NCBI GenBank assembly: GCA_950097015.1
Contig: CATNEN010000024.1
Span: forward strand, 62,001-126,000
DNA length: 64,000 nucleotides
Direction: 5' to 3'
Origin: Macrostomum hystrix
Lineage: Eukaryota > Platyhelminthes > Macrostomidae
Shown: positions 22,420-34,600 of the stretch, one piece after another
Numbering within the stretch: the first letter of the stretch is position 1
Layout of the letters: each line of letters opens with the position of its first letter
Translations under genes and position numbers: made by a program
Notes under the pieces: model-generated
What the model saw: the letters and a program-made list of their open reading frames with translations, nothing else
Database searches by the model: none
What the model was told of the DNA's origin: nothing

Positions 22420-23862
22420 TCACTTCTTCAAATGGTGAGCGATGCCCCTCAGGTAGGAACGCAAAGGAAAGTCAGCAGGCAGACCGCCACCTTCGACGTT
22501 CCAACGCTGCGTGACGCGAAGAAGCATCGCGTTGCTCTGCACGTATCTCTTCCGCTCCTTCGGTGCTTCACCAGCGTTGGCTCGCTGCATCAGCAGTGCC
22601 TGGTGTTCGACTTCCTTTTTGAGGTCCTTCATGAGCCGAAAAACATTCGGATTGCTGCAACCCAGAATTGACTGGAACCTCCTATGCCAGGCTTCAACTG
22701 CGTTGTTCGTGCGATGAAGTCCATTCAAAGTTCGCTCACGAACATTCCAAATTGAAGGTGAGAATCGAGGCTGCCGTCTTCCTCCGCCAGGAAGTCGATG
22801 GCCGACCCACTGGGCTTCAAAATAGTCTGCTGTTGAAGCCATCTCCGCAGGAAAGTCAGGCAGCATTATTAACTCATCAAATGCTGCTGGAACACTATTA
22901 ATAGGCACAAAGGCCAAAGCAGAAAGGCAACGCAGCCAGACGGACATCTCGCCATCTTCTTCTTCAATCTGACGCTTTAATCCCTCAGCAACTGCTCTTC
23001 TGTACACGCACTGAACGAGGTGAAATAGACAGCCTGTTGACTCGATGCCAAAGACATGCTGAACAGCATTCATGTTAGCTCGCTCAAAATCTGACATCCA
23101 GCGAAGTGGCCTCATGTTCGGCGCCAATTGATGCAGAGCCTCGTAAAATCGACAGTACGTTGCTTCGGTCTTGTTGGGTAGCAATGCGTAGATGAGTGGT
23201 CTTATGAAGCCTTGAAGTTCGGCATGCACTGTCACCAGTTGAGCGAACAGTGGCGGCGAGGCATCGAATGTGCCGTCCGAGAAGAAATCTGTCGCCAATT
23301 GCAGGGCTTGAATGTTATCCTCGCTACCGAAGATTAAAATTCGATTGTTGTCCTGTCCGGAGTCATGCAGCAGAAACAGTGCTCCGTTGTTGAATTGAAA
23401 TTCTTCAGGTATAATGAGCTCGGCTCGGTTGAGCGGCTGTACTGGAAGACCTTGGTGCGTTTGACGAACATCTTGAACTTGCCGCTTTAATGCGCTTTGA
23501 GATGGAAGGGCTATGCCTGCACACTCAGACAGCCCATTTGTGTGTTCCATGACGATATTTGCCGTCGAATTCACGTTGTTCCTGGCATCCGATTTAATCT
23601 CCCGAAGAGCCTCAAGAACTTGGAATCGAGAGCCGTCAGGTCCGTGATTATGGTCATTCAGCTGTCGCACTTTAAAGCCATTCCGGATGTGGATTCGAGC
23701 AGGACATGATCCCAAGTGCCGTTCTTCACACTGCCAAAATGACACCTCTTCGTCGACCAGGCTAGTTCTTTCAAGTGTAAAGTAGTAGCCTTCGCAGGCT
23801 GCTTTGCGCTTCCCACGAATTGTTGCACTAAAGCGCACAGCGATGGGAGGAGCTGCTTCCAT
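22420..23862 (-). CDS. MULE transposase with FLYWCH zinc finger
   Basis: 480 aa, ATG to stop without interruption. Residues about 10-70 form a FLYWCH-type finger (ACEGYYFTLERTS, FWQCEERHLGSCPARI, then NDHNHG), which binds DNA. Residues about 200-320 match the MULE transposase domain, with SDGTFDASPPLF (catalytic Asp region), a second Asp in RWMSDFERANMNAV and the conserved HLVQCVYRRA. NNAVEAWHRRF follows, typical of the C-terminal part of this family. The protein would cut and move DNA bounded by the element's inverted repeats. As the single intact transposase in the window, between well matched ends, it may be functional. FLYWCH plus MULE is the arrangement of metazoan Phantom-type elements. 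Confidence 0.87.
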   Translation of the reverse strand: MEAAPPIAVRFSATIRGKRKAACEGYYFTLERTSLVDEEVSFWQCEERHLGSCPARIHIRNGFKVRQLNDHNHGPDGSRFQVLEALREIKSDARNNVNSTANIVMEHTNGLSECAGIALPSQSALKRQVQDVRQTHQGLPVQPLNRAELIIPEEFQFNNGALFLLHDSGQDNNRILIFGSEDNIQALQLATDFFSDGTFDASPPLFAQLVTVHAELQGFIRPLIYALLPNKTEATYCRFYEALHQLAPNMRPLRWMSDFERANMNAVQHVFGIESTGCLFHLVQCVYRRAVAEGLKRQIEEEDGEMSVWLRCLSALAFVPINSVPAAFDELIMLPDFPAEMASTADYFEAQWVGHRLPGGGRRQPRFSPSIWNVRERTLNGLHRTNNAVEAWHRRFQSILGCSNPNVFRLMKDLKKEVEHQALLMQRANAGEAPKERKRYVQSNAMLLRVTQRWNVEGGGLPADFPLRSYLRGIAHHLKK

Positions 23863-24790
23863 GTGGTCTGCTTGTTATTAACGTTGTCTTGAAATTCACT
23901 TTATATATGTAGAGTTGTCGCAGTCTAACTTGACCAGACTAAAGTTGAATACACTAAGCAGTAAGGAAGGGCAGTGTATTTATATATTATAGGAGATAAC
24001 AGGGGGTTGAGAGAAAGGAGGGGTGGGCAAAGAGAGGGGTTGGGTTAGGAGGCGCGATCAAAGGAATGAGGGGCACGCAAGACAAGAAGGAGGCTAAAGG
24101 GGTGGGGTGCCTGCAGCCAATCAGAAAGAGAAGAGAGAATGAGAGACCCAGACCCAGACCCAGAGAGAATGAAATCCAGACAGATTTTATGGACATTTTA
24201 TCGAAGACTGGGAATTGAGATATAGGGGTCCAGGATAGAATTAGCGAGAAAGAATCACATCAGACTTTGTTTACACTGCTTTCTGGATCTTTAGCGAGGA
24301 GTTAATAAGCAGGTCTTTAAATTTCATTAAATTTGTTATATAGATAAGCCAGCTGCCCGTCGCCACATGCACAAGGCGATGTTTTTAGAAAATGCTCTGC
24401 ATACTCATACTCTATGTAAGGGCCAGATTATAAAATGTCGTGGGGTCCCCGACATGCACCATATAGGACTCCATGGCTTATTTACTGGATTTGTCGTTCG
24501 GTGGTTGAGCAGATCGAGGTGATAAAATCCAGGCGGCTGACATGTGAATTTGAAACAGACAGCGCTCCACCAGCTAGAGATTCCAATACCGGGACCGGGA
24601 TTTGAGAGCAAACACCTGGAATTCCAATCTCAGGACTTAAAATTGCCCACCATTCAGCGGGATTTCAATTTTTCGGGATTTGCTGGGACTGAAAATGCTG
24701 GGGATTTTATGGGAGTTGGACAGGAATATGCCGAACCCGACAATCCTGGGATTGGAAACTAGCCGGGATTTTACCATCCCTACCACCAGG

Positions 24791-25299
24791 CACCAGCAAA
24801 AAATTGCTGCTACAAAAGATTATAGAACAGGCTACAGTAATTTAGCAGAAAGGAAATTTGAGGTGTCTGCGAAATGCCAAAGAAATATCTTATGCATTTG
24901 CGGCAGTAAGAGTTTCAGATTCACACGGTTGAAATCTGGCAGGTAAATAATTTCGATAAGTATAAGTCGATTTTTGCAAGATTAAAACTGCATTGCGGGA
25001 AAATCTCTGCGGGCAAATCTCTGCGGGCAAATCTCTGCGGGCAAATCTCGACGGGAAAATCTCGACGGGAAAATCTCTGCGGGAAAATCTCGACAGGCAA
25101 ATCTCGACGGGCAAATCTCGACGGGCAAATCTCGACGGGCAAATCTCGACGGGCAAATCTCGACGGGCAAATCTCCTGCGGGCAGAATGCACTGCGGGCA
25201 AATCTCTGCGGGCAAACCTCGGCGGGCAAATCTCGACGGGCAAATCTCCTGCGGGCAAATCTCGGCGGGCAGTTCGCCTGCGGGCAAGTCTCATGGACC
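24791..25299. repeat. MULE terminal inverted repeat, right (509 bp)
   Basis: Inverted copy of 21037-21529; the two arms differ mainly in the order and number of the 14-15-bp GATTTGCCCGC-type units. Confidence 0.87.
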
Positions 25300-25310
25300 C
25301 CCTGGACAAG
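25300..25310. repeat. target site duplication of the MULE, right copy
   Basis: CCCTGGACAAG, identical to 21026-21036. Confidence 0.85.
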
Positions 25311-27310
25311 CCGCGGTGGCCGGAGCTTTCCCAAGCCTGAATTTTTTGCAATTTTTTTAGACAAGTTTAACATTTCAGTGCTGTCAATTACTTTACTATT
25401 CTATTGTTCTCCATGCATTGATTTTCTGTTCTGTTATTTTATCTATATTTTGGACTGACAAATCGACTGAAACCTTTTTCTGTTTACTCACCTGAAGAAA
25501 ATCGCTAAACTCCTCAAGATGCAGAAGTTTCCAGTCCAGAGATGACCGCACGGGATCCTGGTTGATGTCGCGCTTTCGCCGTCCCTTTGATGCTGTCTTG
25601 ACATTGAGAATCTTCCAGAGCTTGAGCACTATGTCGATGAAGTTTGCGGTGTCGGCCCAGCCCTTGCCTTCGTGTTCGGTGTAGTATTTCAGCGCGTCAC
25701 GCGTCGAGTCGCAAAACACCGCCACGGCCAACTTGACGGATGATTTCTCAATGCTTCTGGGACTGATGACAGACTGATTTAGCTTGTGGGCCAGCCTCAC
25801 TGCCTTGCCTGCTTCGATATTGTACAAGTCAATGATGTGCTGGAACTGTGCCTCACAGGTGCGCAGCAGGACAGGTGGAAAGGCTGGGCATACAAAGTTT
25901 TTTCTTGCTTGGAAGTTGTTGTAGATGTTCTTAAGATTATGCACAGGGTCGAAGAAAATGAACATCGGCTGGCCTGTGATTTGATCAATGACGGAGGTCT
26001 TGAGCTCCCCACCACAGATGTAGTCAGTGACGAATTTCCTATTGACAGCCGCATTTTCAACAGAGACGGCAATGACTGTAAAATTTAGGCTGCGCAGCAA
26101 TGCCATCACGTCTACGAACCAGGTGTGAAGCTTCTTGGCTGTCAAGTTGGACACTGCGTGCATAGCAACCATGTCCTTGAACTTGCCAGCAATGGACTTG
26201 ATCATAAAGCAACAGTACGTAGAAGCTGTCGCTCCATCGTTATCGACTCCACGCACTTGCCCAGCGCTGTATTCGATGCGTTTTGCGACGTTTTGCACAA
26301 CTCGTCTTGTGACATTTTGCAGCGTTCTCACAGACGGGAGGTGCAGAATCTCTTGGTCACGAAGAACACTATACGCTGATGTACTTATAGAGTAAATCAT
26401 ATAACTTAAAACTATTAGCTCTTGAGAATAGATCTTCGCGGACTTCTGTGTTCTGCTGAGCTGCAGCTGCTCCCTAAAAATGCCACAGAGCGGTCTTCTT
26501 TCAGCTCGAGAACACTGGCTAGGCTATACTCGGCCAGCTCAAGGAGGCCTTCAGCTTTCTCTGGCAACTCAGACAGATCTGTACTTTCCTTCCAGTTCTT
26601 CACTTTTGCCATCAGATTCATGAGACCACTCACTGTACTGACCTTGCCATCGTCGCCTGTGAAATCGGTCACCTTGCTCTTTGCCAGTGGGGAGCCATTG
26701 ATACCGATGGAGACCTGATAATCCGACCCAATGCAGATGGAGCAGGAAATCCGGCAGATGGGCTTGACATCCAACATGTAGATGCACAACTGGCCGTCAC
26801 AAATGCTTGTGAAAAAGCTGGCCGATTTTCCTCTGCGTCGAGCAGCTCCTGAATCTCCCGGACGGAGCAATTGAGAATTGAGTCTTGGACGAAAAATTCA
26901 TCGATCTCATTCTGCAGCCGAACGTTGTTTAAGTCAAGTCGGGCAGAAGACGTTGCTGAACAAGTGCTTCGAACTGGCTGCCTTGGAGCTGACAAGTACT
27001 TCGGTACATTTTTAAAAATGGTGGGCACAGCGTCAGGTCTCAAATATCGATTTTTCAGCTCGCTGCTGTCCCTCTTGCGCCAGGCGCCAAATGAGTCTTG
27101 AGACTTTTGGACAAAGTCTTCGTCCGCAAAGTGCAGTGAGCATATTCGCATATATTTCGTAGGCTGCAGGTCTTGATTGGGAATAGCTCTTTTCCACTTT
27201 TCCAATAGGATTGGGTTCTTTAGTGGGAAAGAATGGAAAGTCACACCTTCTGCCGTTGCAGAGCTTGCGTATCCACTTTTGCAGCCGACTGCAGAGCACT
27301 TGTTGACCAT

Positions 27311-28129
27311 ATTATTTGTATTTTAATGCAATTATACTGAAATGATTGGGATAAAACAGAAACAGATATTGGGGATAAAAAGACATTGGCAGATCCAGGA
27401 AAAGCTCACGCTTTTGTAGGCTGCAGTCAGAGACTTCTATAGATAACAAAGCTGTTACTTCTAGAAGTCTCTGTCTGCAGTAAACAAGTTTGTGCACTCC
27501 GCTCTGCCCCTAAAAATGCCGGCCTCAACTTGCAGGGAAAACATTAGTCATCGCTGTGCCTTGCGGGTCCAGTTGCTATTTCTAGAAGTCTCTGGTTTGG
27601 CCAGACAGTTTAGTGCCAAACAAAGAGGATGATAGACAGGTGAACAAAAGAACTCATGCAGATCATAAGGAAAAGGTTTCCACTAGTAAGGCCACCAGTA
27701 ATAGGAAAGGGATGATTATCAGGCTAGTGAGGGTTGAGAAGCCCCCACTAGTGATGCCACAGGTGAAAGAATGAGTGAATTAAGAAAAGCTGCGCAAAGT
27801 TGAAGGCCTCTCTAGACTAGTGTGACGAGCTAGAGTTTGTGTGTATGCAAGTTTCCCAGAAGTAACCCCAGACAAAGACACAATTTCTTGATAAATCAAT
27901 GGCTTGTTGGTGGCAGCGCTAGGGTCCCAGTCCCTTGGTCTCGAATTTAATGTATAATAGCTATTTAAAAGTTCTTTAGTCTTAAGCTATTTAAAATGTC
28001 TTAAGTCTATTCACAGCTCCACGCTCACTCTTAAGCGAACAGCTGACATTTAAAATTATATTTTAATTTGCGCCAGGTTTTTCTCAGCAAGATAAAGTAA
28101 CAAAAATATTGAATATAACGCTAGCACCC
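27311..28129. other. spacer upstream of P-like copy C
   Basis: No gene is seen. A strong palindrome lies at 27421-27480. The motif TCTAGAAGTCTCTG occurs again at about 27579-27593, so this may be the 5' terminal region of copy C or of another element. Confidence 0.4.
27421..27480. repeat. 60-bp inverted repeat (possible cruciform or element terminus)
   Basis: The arms CTGCAGTCAGAGACTTCTA and, inverted, CTGCAGACAGAGACTTCTA flank a short AT-rich centre. There is one mismatch in 19. Confidence 0.6.
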
Positions 28130-28246
28130 AGTCTTGACTTACTTGACTTATCTGCAGGGTGGTCCAATGGACACAGCAGGGAGGCAGGCGTCACCCATTC
28201 TGCTAATCTCTGAAAGACCCTCAATCAGCCGATGGCACGGGGCCAG

Positions 28247-28552
28247 TCAGGGAGGTCTGTGGCCGGTCCTTTCTGCAGCTTGCTCTTCACTAGGGAAGAA
28301 AGATGCTCTAGAAAGAAGAAAGGTAGCCCTCAGGAACTGGATGAGCCGTGGGATGTTCTCGGATCTGCAAACGTCGTCCATGGATGGGCTTAGTCCGAGG
28401 TGATTAAGCCCCTCTCTGGTAAAGAAAGGGCAGTGACAAATGAAGTGCAGGGCATCCTCGTTCTCAAGGTTGCAGAACGGGCACAGCTCACTTCGGAGGT
28501 CTCCTCGGAGGAAACAGTGTCTGGCGTAGCAGCCATGGCTCGTGAGGGTCAT
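28247..28552 (-). pseudogene. non-LTR retrotransposon reverse transcriptase 3'-end fragment
   Basis: A 101-aa frame reads TLTSHGCYARHCFLRG, then CPFCNLENEDALHFICHCPFF. This is the C-x2-C...H-x4-C zinc-ribbon-like block that ends many Jockey/R1/I-type LINE polyproteins. The rest of the reverse transcriptase is absent upstream (to the right on the plus strand). It is probably a 5'-truncated LINE copy. The exact clade cannot be told from this piece. Confidence 0.5.
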
Positions 28553-31500
28553 GGTGAGTGCCTAGATGTCCTTCCGGGAAGGACCTTCCGGAGCCAAGTG
28601 GATATTATAGTGATAAAATTAGTACGCGACTAAAAACACGACAGAAAGAAATTCTTGGCTCAAAGAAGTCCACTCTTGCTTCTAAACATTCAGGTATGAT
28701 ATTTGTGTATGGTACGAGCTATCAAGTATCAAGACAAGGCATTATTATTTTATTTACTTGTAGCTTGCAGAAAAGCATTTTAGAATACAGGACTGATTTT
28801 TTTCACTTATAATGCAAGATGAGGCGAATCTTGCAGTAATAGTAAGAGTACTAGAAATTTAGCCCCCCTCCGGGGAGCACAGAACTTAACTTAACTTTAG
28901 GGGGCTAGCCTAATAGCCCCCTCTAGGTGGCATAAAAAAGTTGCACAGAACTGAGATTACAGCAAGAGAAGAAGCAATAGCATGCAACATTTAGAATTTT
29001 TAATAGAAAACACCTCGCACTGGAACCATATAAACATGGACTACTAAACAACTATATATTATGTTTAATGATTAATCGTCAATGGCATTTAAACGTTCGG
29101 TTTGGTTTTTTAATCGTCTCCGGCTCCTCTGGGTTGCTCATTGCGAGAGTATTGCGAAAATGAGTCACATTCCGAAGACTGCATAGCCGAGTACAGTTGT
29201 AGAGTCGCTTCGGCTGCAATTGGTTATGTGCGCGTGTGTCATTATGTACGTAAAAGCAGCGTATAAATACAATAACTCAGACGTGGTGAATTATCAATTG
29301 AAATTAGATATATAGCAAAGAAACACCTCCCAGCTACCCTGACGTATGCGCACGCGCTTAATGGATTGTGGGACATCTTGCACAAGTTCTTCGGCAGAAC
29401 TTGTCATGGTGCCATCTCGGCAGCCAGTTTGATGGGGTGGTACCTGTATTTGTGACTGTACAGATTGTACAGTTTGGGCATCGTAATGTTCTTCAAACCA
29501 AGCCCGAGCTTTTCCAGCCTCGAGTGGGTTCGGATCAATCTGACAGTATGCGCCACTGCAGTTAAGAGATACTGACCCGTAACTCGTTGTCTTTGCGCCT
29601 TTAATTGCAAGGGCACACCCGACTGGCCACGCCTGGCCAAACTTCATATAAACTTCAGGCCAAACTTATATACTGATATATAATTATATGATATAACTGG
29701 CTTCAAAACGAGGCCAATTATACGAATCATTTGTATTTCATCAGAATTTAAGGAGAAGGAGCAAGTCAATAGTAAAACGTTGCGTACAAGCACCAGAAAG
29801 TTTTTTTAGAAGAATGCACATTTTCACGTACTTACTCCCTAAGTAGTCACTCCCACGTTATGGTCATTATGTTGCCGTTGGCAATGATTTTTATATTTGA
29901 CGATTCGAGATGCTCGTTAAAGTCCTCAGGCTTGGCGACCATAGCCTTGGTGGTGCTATGCAGCGTCCTGGAGATGTGTAGATGGTCACGAGAGTCCAGG
30001 GTTATATAGCTCTCAACATATGTCCATAGCAGACTTGATTTCTTGATCAAAACTCTTCTCTTCCCTCTCTTCTTCTTTCTTCTCTTCGCCTCGCACCTTA
30101 ATTGCTTTCATTAGGTTAAATTCTATAATACCCGCCAAAATTTTGTTCCGTAGAAAAGAAAGTCCGAGGCTGCAGTTATCAGGCCGAGGCGAAGCACAAA
30201 GAAAATCAATAATTATGAGCCAGACAGGCTACAGAGACAGAGCCACAGAGAGAGGTCAGAACAACAAGAAAAATAGCTTACGAGATTTCTGCGACATTGT
30301 AAGAGCTATATATTTAAATTCAACACCAATTTTTTTAATCCCTTAGAAGACAAAATGCTGGAAAACTGTTTGACACTGGCGGTGTCTGTTAGTTAATACC
30401 AGGCCTTGGGAGTAACGCCATTCAAACAAAAGATCAGATAGCGACTGCCGTTGGTGCTCGCTATTATTTTCTTGGATAGAACAGCCTGCACACACACTGC
30501 GCCTTTAATTTGGACAGACTCTTGGTAGATTCATCCACCCTAACCTCGTTCATTGCGTCTGATGAACCGGGTCAACAGTCTCATCAGTCAGATTCTGAAA
30601 CGTATGATTCAGCGATACATCACAGCATTTTGCTGAAACTTCTAAAAGCAATGTATCATTGTGAATCCCAATTACTTATCTCAATCCTGAAAATAATTCT
30701 AATCAGCTATCCCAATTCTAAACAATCGCAAGAATTTTGATTCTATCTGACTTTTGGTAATAGTAAACACAAACAACAATCGAAAAATTGTTATAGTAGT
30801 TTTAGATGATAATGCAGTTCATAAATCTGAATTGCCCTTTTATCCAATGATCTGTGGCAATGTGGCATATTGTCCACTTTGAAACAAATTCTTATTTTTG
30901 GCCTAAACTCTTTATGACCCACTTAAGAGAAGATAGGTCAGATCTGACAGCTCCAGATAAAACAAATATAAATAAGTATTGTCCATGTAGTGTTTTGCTA
31001 ACCACAAAGTCTCTTACTATTTTTGTTTGTATTTTTGTCATTACTGTACATTAATGTTGGAAATTTTCTCTTACTGACTTGTATGTATACTTTCAACAGA
31101 CATTCCATTTTTCATGGTTCCAAAAGAAGCTACAAAATTTGTTGGTTATAAAGCTCTGTACACCAAATTCAATAGCGACATGACTTCTTAGCTTGGAGGC
31201 ATTGAGGGATAACATCTTGCCCATCTTCCAGATGAACTGTTTCTTGCCAACACACCTTTCTACTAATCAAACACGCCGATGATTAAAAAAGGTGTTCTAG
31301 TATTTTTGGATTCGAGGGTCACTCGGAAAGTCCTTAGCCTGAACAAGAAAACAGCAACATATCAACTAAACAACCACTACAGCTTCCCAAAGTGCTCTCC
31401 CCAGCACTGATGCATGCTTGCATCCTGTGGAACCAGCTGTAATGCCTGGCGAAAATATTAATCCTCCCGAATGTGGCTGCCAGTGTTAAGTGTGGCATTA

Positions 31501-31625
31501 TGTTTATTTTTTTCTGGGTAGGTTCTCGATATGTATTGAATAAAATCGCTTTAGAATGTGCAGAATTATTCAACCACGTGGACAGTTTGCTAGAATACAA
31601 AAAAACTCTCAACCATTCAGCACTA
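28553..31625. other. intergenic DNA, no recognised gene
   Basis: It is mostly AT-rich. A 117-codon minus frame at 29294-29647 has no family I recognise and no splice-site support. A GC hairpin-like stretch of AGCCCCCCTCC and GGGGGCTAGCC lies at about 28861-28925. The end may contain the promoter and 5' UTR of the PTCD1-like gene. Confidence 0.4.
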
Positions 31626-34600
31626 ATGCTGCTCTGTCGCGTGCGGCTGCAGTTCATCAGCGCAGCTGCCAGTCGGACTAGCCGACAGCTAAGCAGCTCT
31701 CTGGTTAGCTCGGCAACAATAACTGACTCAACTGATGAGTTTCAATTCGGCAAGCTGGCCCGTCAAAACAAAGGCAATCGCCGATTAGAGGGCAAACAGC
31801 AACGACAAGCTACGGCGAGGGCGTCATTAGCTGCCTCGGGGCCCATGTCAACGCCTAGCCAAAGGCCCGGATCCATCGACCGCTTCGGATCCGACGATAG
31901 CGGCCGATTCGAATTCGGCGCCCTGGCTCGCACCAGCAGCCTGATTGACGCCGATCCGGAGATGGCCCGCTTCGACATGGATCTCAGCCTGGAGGAGGCC
32001 GCTGACGCAATGTCGGACCAGCCGGACGCTACGGCAATCTTAGACGATGACGATCGACCCGATCATAGGCCGTTGGCGCGCGTCGGACGAAAACACGACG
32101 AAGCCTGGTATCTGCGGCGCATCGACAAGCTGGCCGAGGCGGGCGACACTGTCGGCATTGTGCGCCTGCTGCATCGAGATATGATTGGAGAGGATCGCTA
32201 CCTGCCCACTAGGCGGATTCTGCACTCCGTGATGCGTCATCTGGCCTCGGTTGGCGCCTACGAAGAGGCCAAGGCTGCGCTCAACAGGTGAGAATCCGAA
32301 CAGCTTTTGCAACAGGTGACGACTGAAACGCTTCTCTGACAACTGAAGCGCTTCTCTGACAACTGAAGCGCTTCTCTGGCAACTGAAACGCTTCTCTGAC
32401 AACTGAAGTGCTTCTCTGACAACTGAAGCGCTTCTCTGGCAACTGAAGCGCTTCTCTGACAACTGAAACGCTTCTCTCATTCAATCGCTTCTCTCATTCA
32501 ATCGCTTCTCTCATTCAATCGCTTCTCTCATTCAATCGCTTCTCTAACAATTCGAGCCCTTCTCTAACTCTAACTCTAAAGCCGCCTTCAAGAGAACATC
32601 AACATCGTTCATGTGACCCAACTCAACTGCAAGCTAATTAAAAAGTGCCGCTAGTTATTTTAGAACCCTCTTTTAACACACGTCTAGGTGCCGTTCGGCC
32701 GGCCTCGAAGCAAACTATGTAACTCATTGTCACTACCTGCGCGCGCTGTCAAATGCCTCCTGCTTTGACGGCAAACCGGATCGTTACGCTGGCGAACTGG
32801 CTTGTCGCTATTATCACTCTCTGCTAGATGATGCATCAGCGCAGTCCGAGTTACTACATCAATACGTGTACTACTTTGCTGTGCTAGCCTGCGCCAGAAA
32901 TGGAATGGTGCAAGAGGCACTTAAGGTCTGTTGATGCTCGCTGTTTTTACTCCCTATCTCCTATTGACAATAATCTATAATCTGAATGTATAATCCACCG
33001 ATTATAGATATTCGACGACTCAGTTAACCTGGCCCAGCTTCATCCGCCGCCAAAGATGCTGGACGCCCTGCTGCACGCGGCCTACACCGACAAGACTAAT
33101 GGCAGCGCCATCGCCCTGCTGGTTTGGCGACGCTTTCGTCTGGCGTTTGGCAGTAGCCTTGACGCCTATCACTATTATCGGCTGATCAGGTGTGCGCCTT
33201 GCCCGTGTTTTGACACATTAGTGTGAATTTCATGCACCTGCGCATTGTAATAAAACTGTATGCTTGTGACGCTAACTTCAATAAACCTCCGCTAACTTCA
33301 ATAAACCTCCGCTAACTTCAGTAAAGAATAAACATCCGCTAACTTCAATTAACATCATATAACATCAATAAACCTCCACTAACTTCAATAAACATCCACT
33401 AACTTCAATAAACATCCGCTAACATCAATAAACATCCGCTAACTTCAATAAACATCCACTAACTTCAATAAACATCCACTAACTTCAATAAACATCCGCT
33501 AACTTCAATAAACATCCGCTAACTTTAATAAACATCCGCTAACTTTAATAAACATCCGCTAACTTTAATAAACATCCGCTAACTTCAATTAACATCCGCT
33601 AACTTCAATTAACATCCGCTAACTGAGTAAACCTCAGTTAACTTTAGTAAAGAATAAACATCAGCTAACTTCAATAAACATCCGCTAACATCAATAAACA
33701 TCCGCTAACTTCAATAAACATCCACTAACTTCAATAAACATCCGCTAACTTCAATAAACATCCGCTAACTTTAATAAACATCCGCTAACTTTAATAAACA
33801 TCCGCTAACTTCAATAAACATCCGCTAACTTCAATTAACATCCGCTAACTGAGTAAACCTCAGTTAACTTCAGTAAAGAATAAACATCATCTAACTTCAA
33901 TAAACATCCACTAACTTCAATAAACATCCGCTAACTTTAATAAACATCCGCTAACTTCAATAAACATCCGCTAACTTCAATAAACATCCGCTAACTTTAA
34001 TAAACATCCGCTAACTTTAATAAACATCCGCTAACTTCAATAAACATCCGCTAACTTCAATAAACCTCCGCTAACTTCAGTCTTCAATAAACATCCGCCA
34101 ATCCGCCAATCCTCTGACCCAGATGCCTTCGAGGCTGCGGCATCGGCCAGCCGAGCCTGATGGCCGCTGCCGAGGCGTCCGCCGGACCGCCTGTCAAAGC
34201 CGCTCTGCCGTCTTACGATCAGCTAGGAGGCGATGGTCGCACCCCCGGCGACTACAAAGGAGCAGACGCGGCGCTGCGCCGCCTACAGGACAACTGGTCA
34301 GCCCAGTTGAACACTCAGAAGGCTCCAAAGCTAGTGGGCTCGACAGGCCCCAAGGTCGTCTCTGAGCAGTTGCCATGGGAAACGCCAGAGTCAACGTCCT
34401 CATATTTGCAAGTCCCGGCTCAGCCGTCGCAGCCGGAGCCGGACTTCTCTCTTCCAGCGCAGCCGCCTGTGGCACTGGCGTTGAGCTGCCCCGTCAATCT
34501 TCTGCGCCCGCGTCAGCCGCTGCCAATCCTGCCAGATTCGCAAAATGCTTTCCGGTTGCCATGGCAACGCCTGACCCTAGTCGGCGGCTTAGCCGGCCTG

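Larger units (their letters stand above)
21037..25299 (-). mobile_element. FLYWCH/MULE DNA transposon (Mutator/Phantom-like), apparently intact
   Basis: The 4263-bp element has long inverted repeats (21037-21529 and 24791-25299) and an 11-bp direct duplication outside. The outer ends start GGAGCACGAGACTTGCCC and, inverted, GGTCCATGAGACTTGCCC. It holds one uninterrupted 480-codon transposase. Mutator-like elements typically have long inverted repeats and 9-11-bp duplications, so all marks agree. The body between ORF and right arm (about 23863-24790) has no gene; GC-rich repeats there (24560-24780) could be a relic of another element. Confidence 0.88.
20181..27310 (-). pseudogene. THAP-domain P-element-like transposase, copy C, split by a MULE
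   Basis: The 5' part is at 25311-27310 and the 3' part at 20181-21036; the MULE at 21037-25299 separates them. The THAP finger starts at 27310 (MVNKCSAVGCKSG ... CSLHF). A frameshift near 26815 joins the next block (26415-26870), and the catalytic block follows at 25396-26400. There the segment that carries VIDEIY in copies A and B is missing: VVQNVAKRIEYS replaces about 35 residues, so the first catalytic Asp is gone. DPVHNLKNIYNN is kept. The 3' part (284 aa) is open and ends LVHFWGVH. Reading across the MULE gives GLSRETFLACR, which aligns with GLSKETFFACR of copy B, proving the two halves belong together. Confidence 0.85.

Noticed and set aside
24550-24790. Possible hAT end (CCATCCCTA) next to the right MULE arm
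   Set aside because: No partner end or 8-bp duplication could be found.
29294-29647. 117-codon minus-strand ORF
   Set aside because: No family recognised, no splice or start support; kept only as a note within the spacer.
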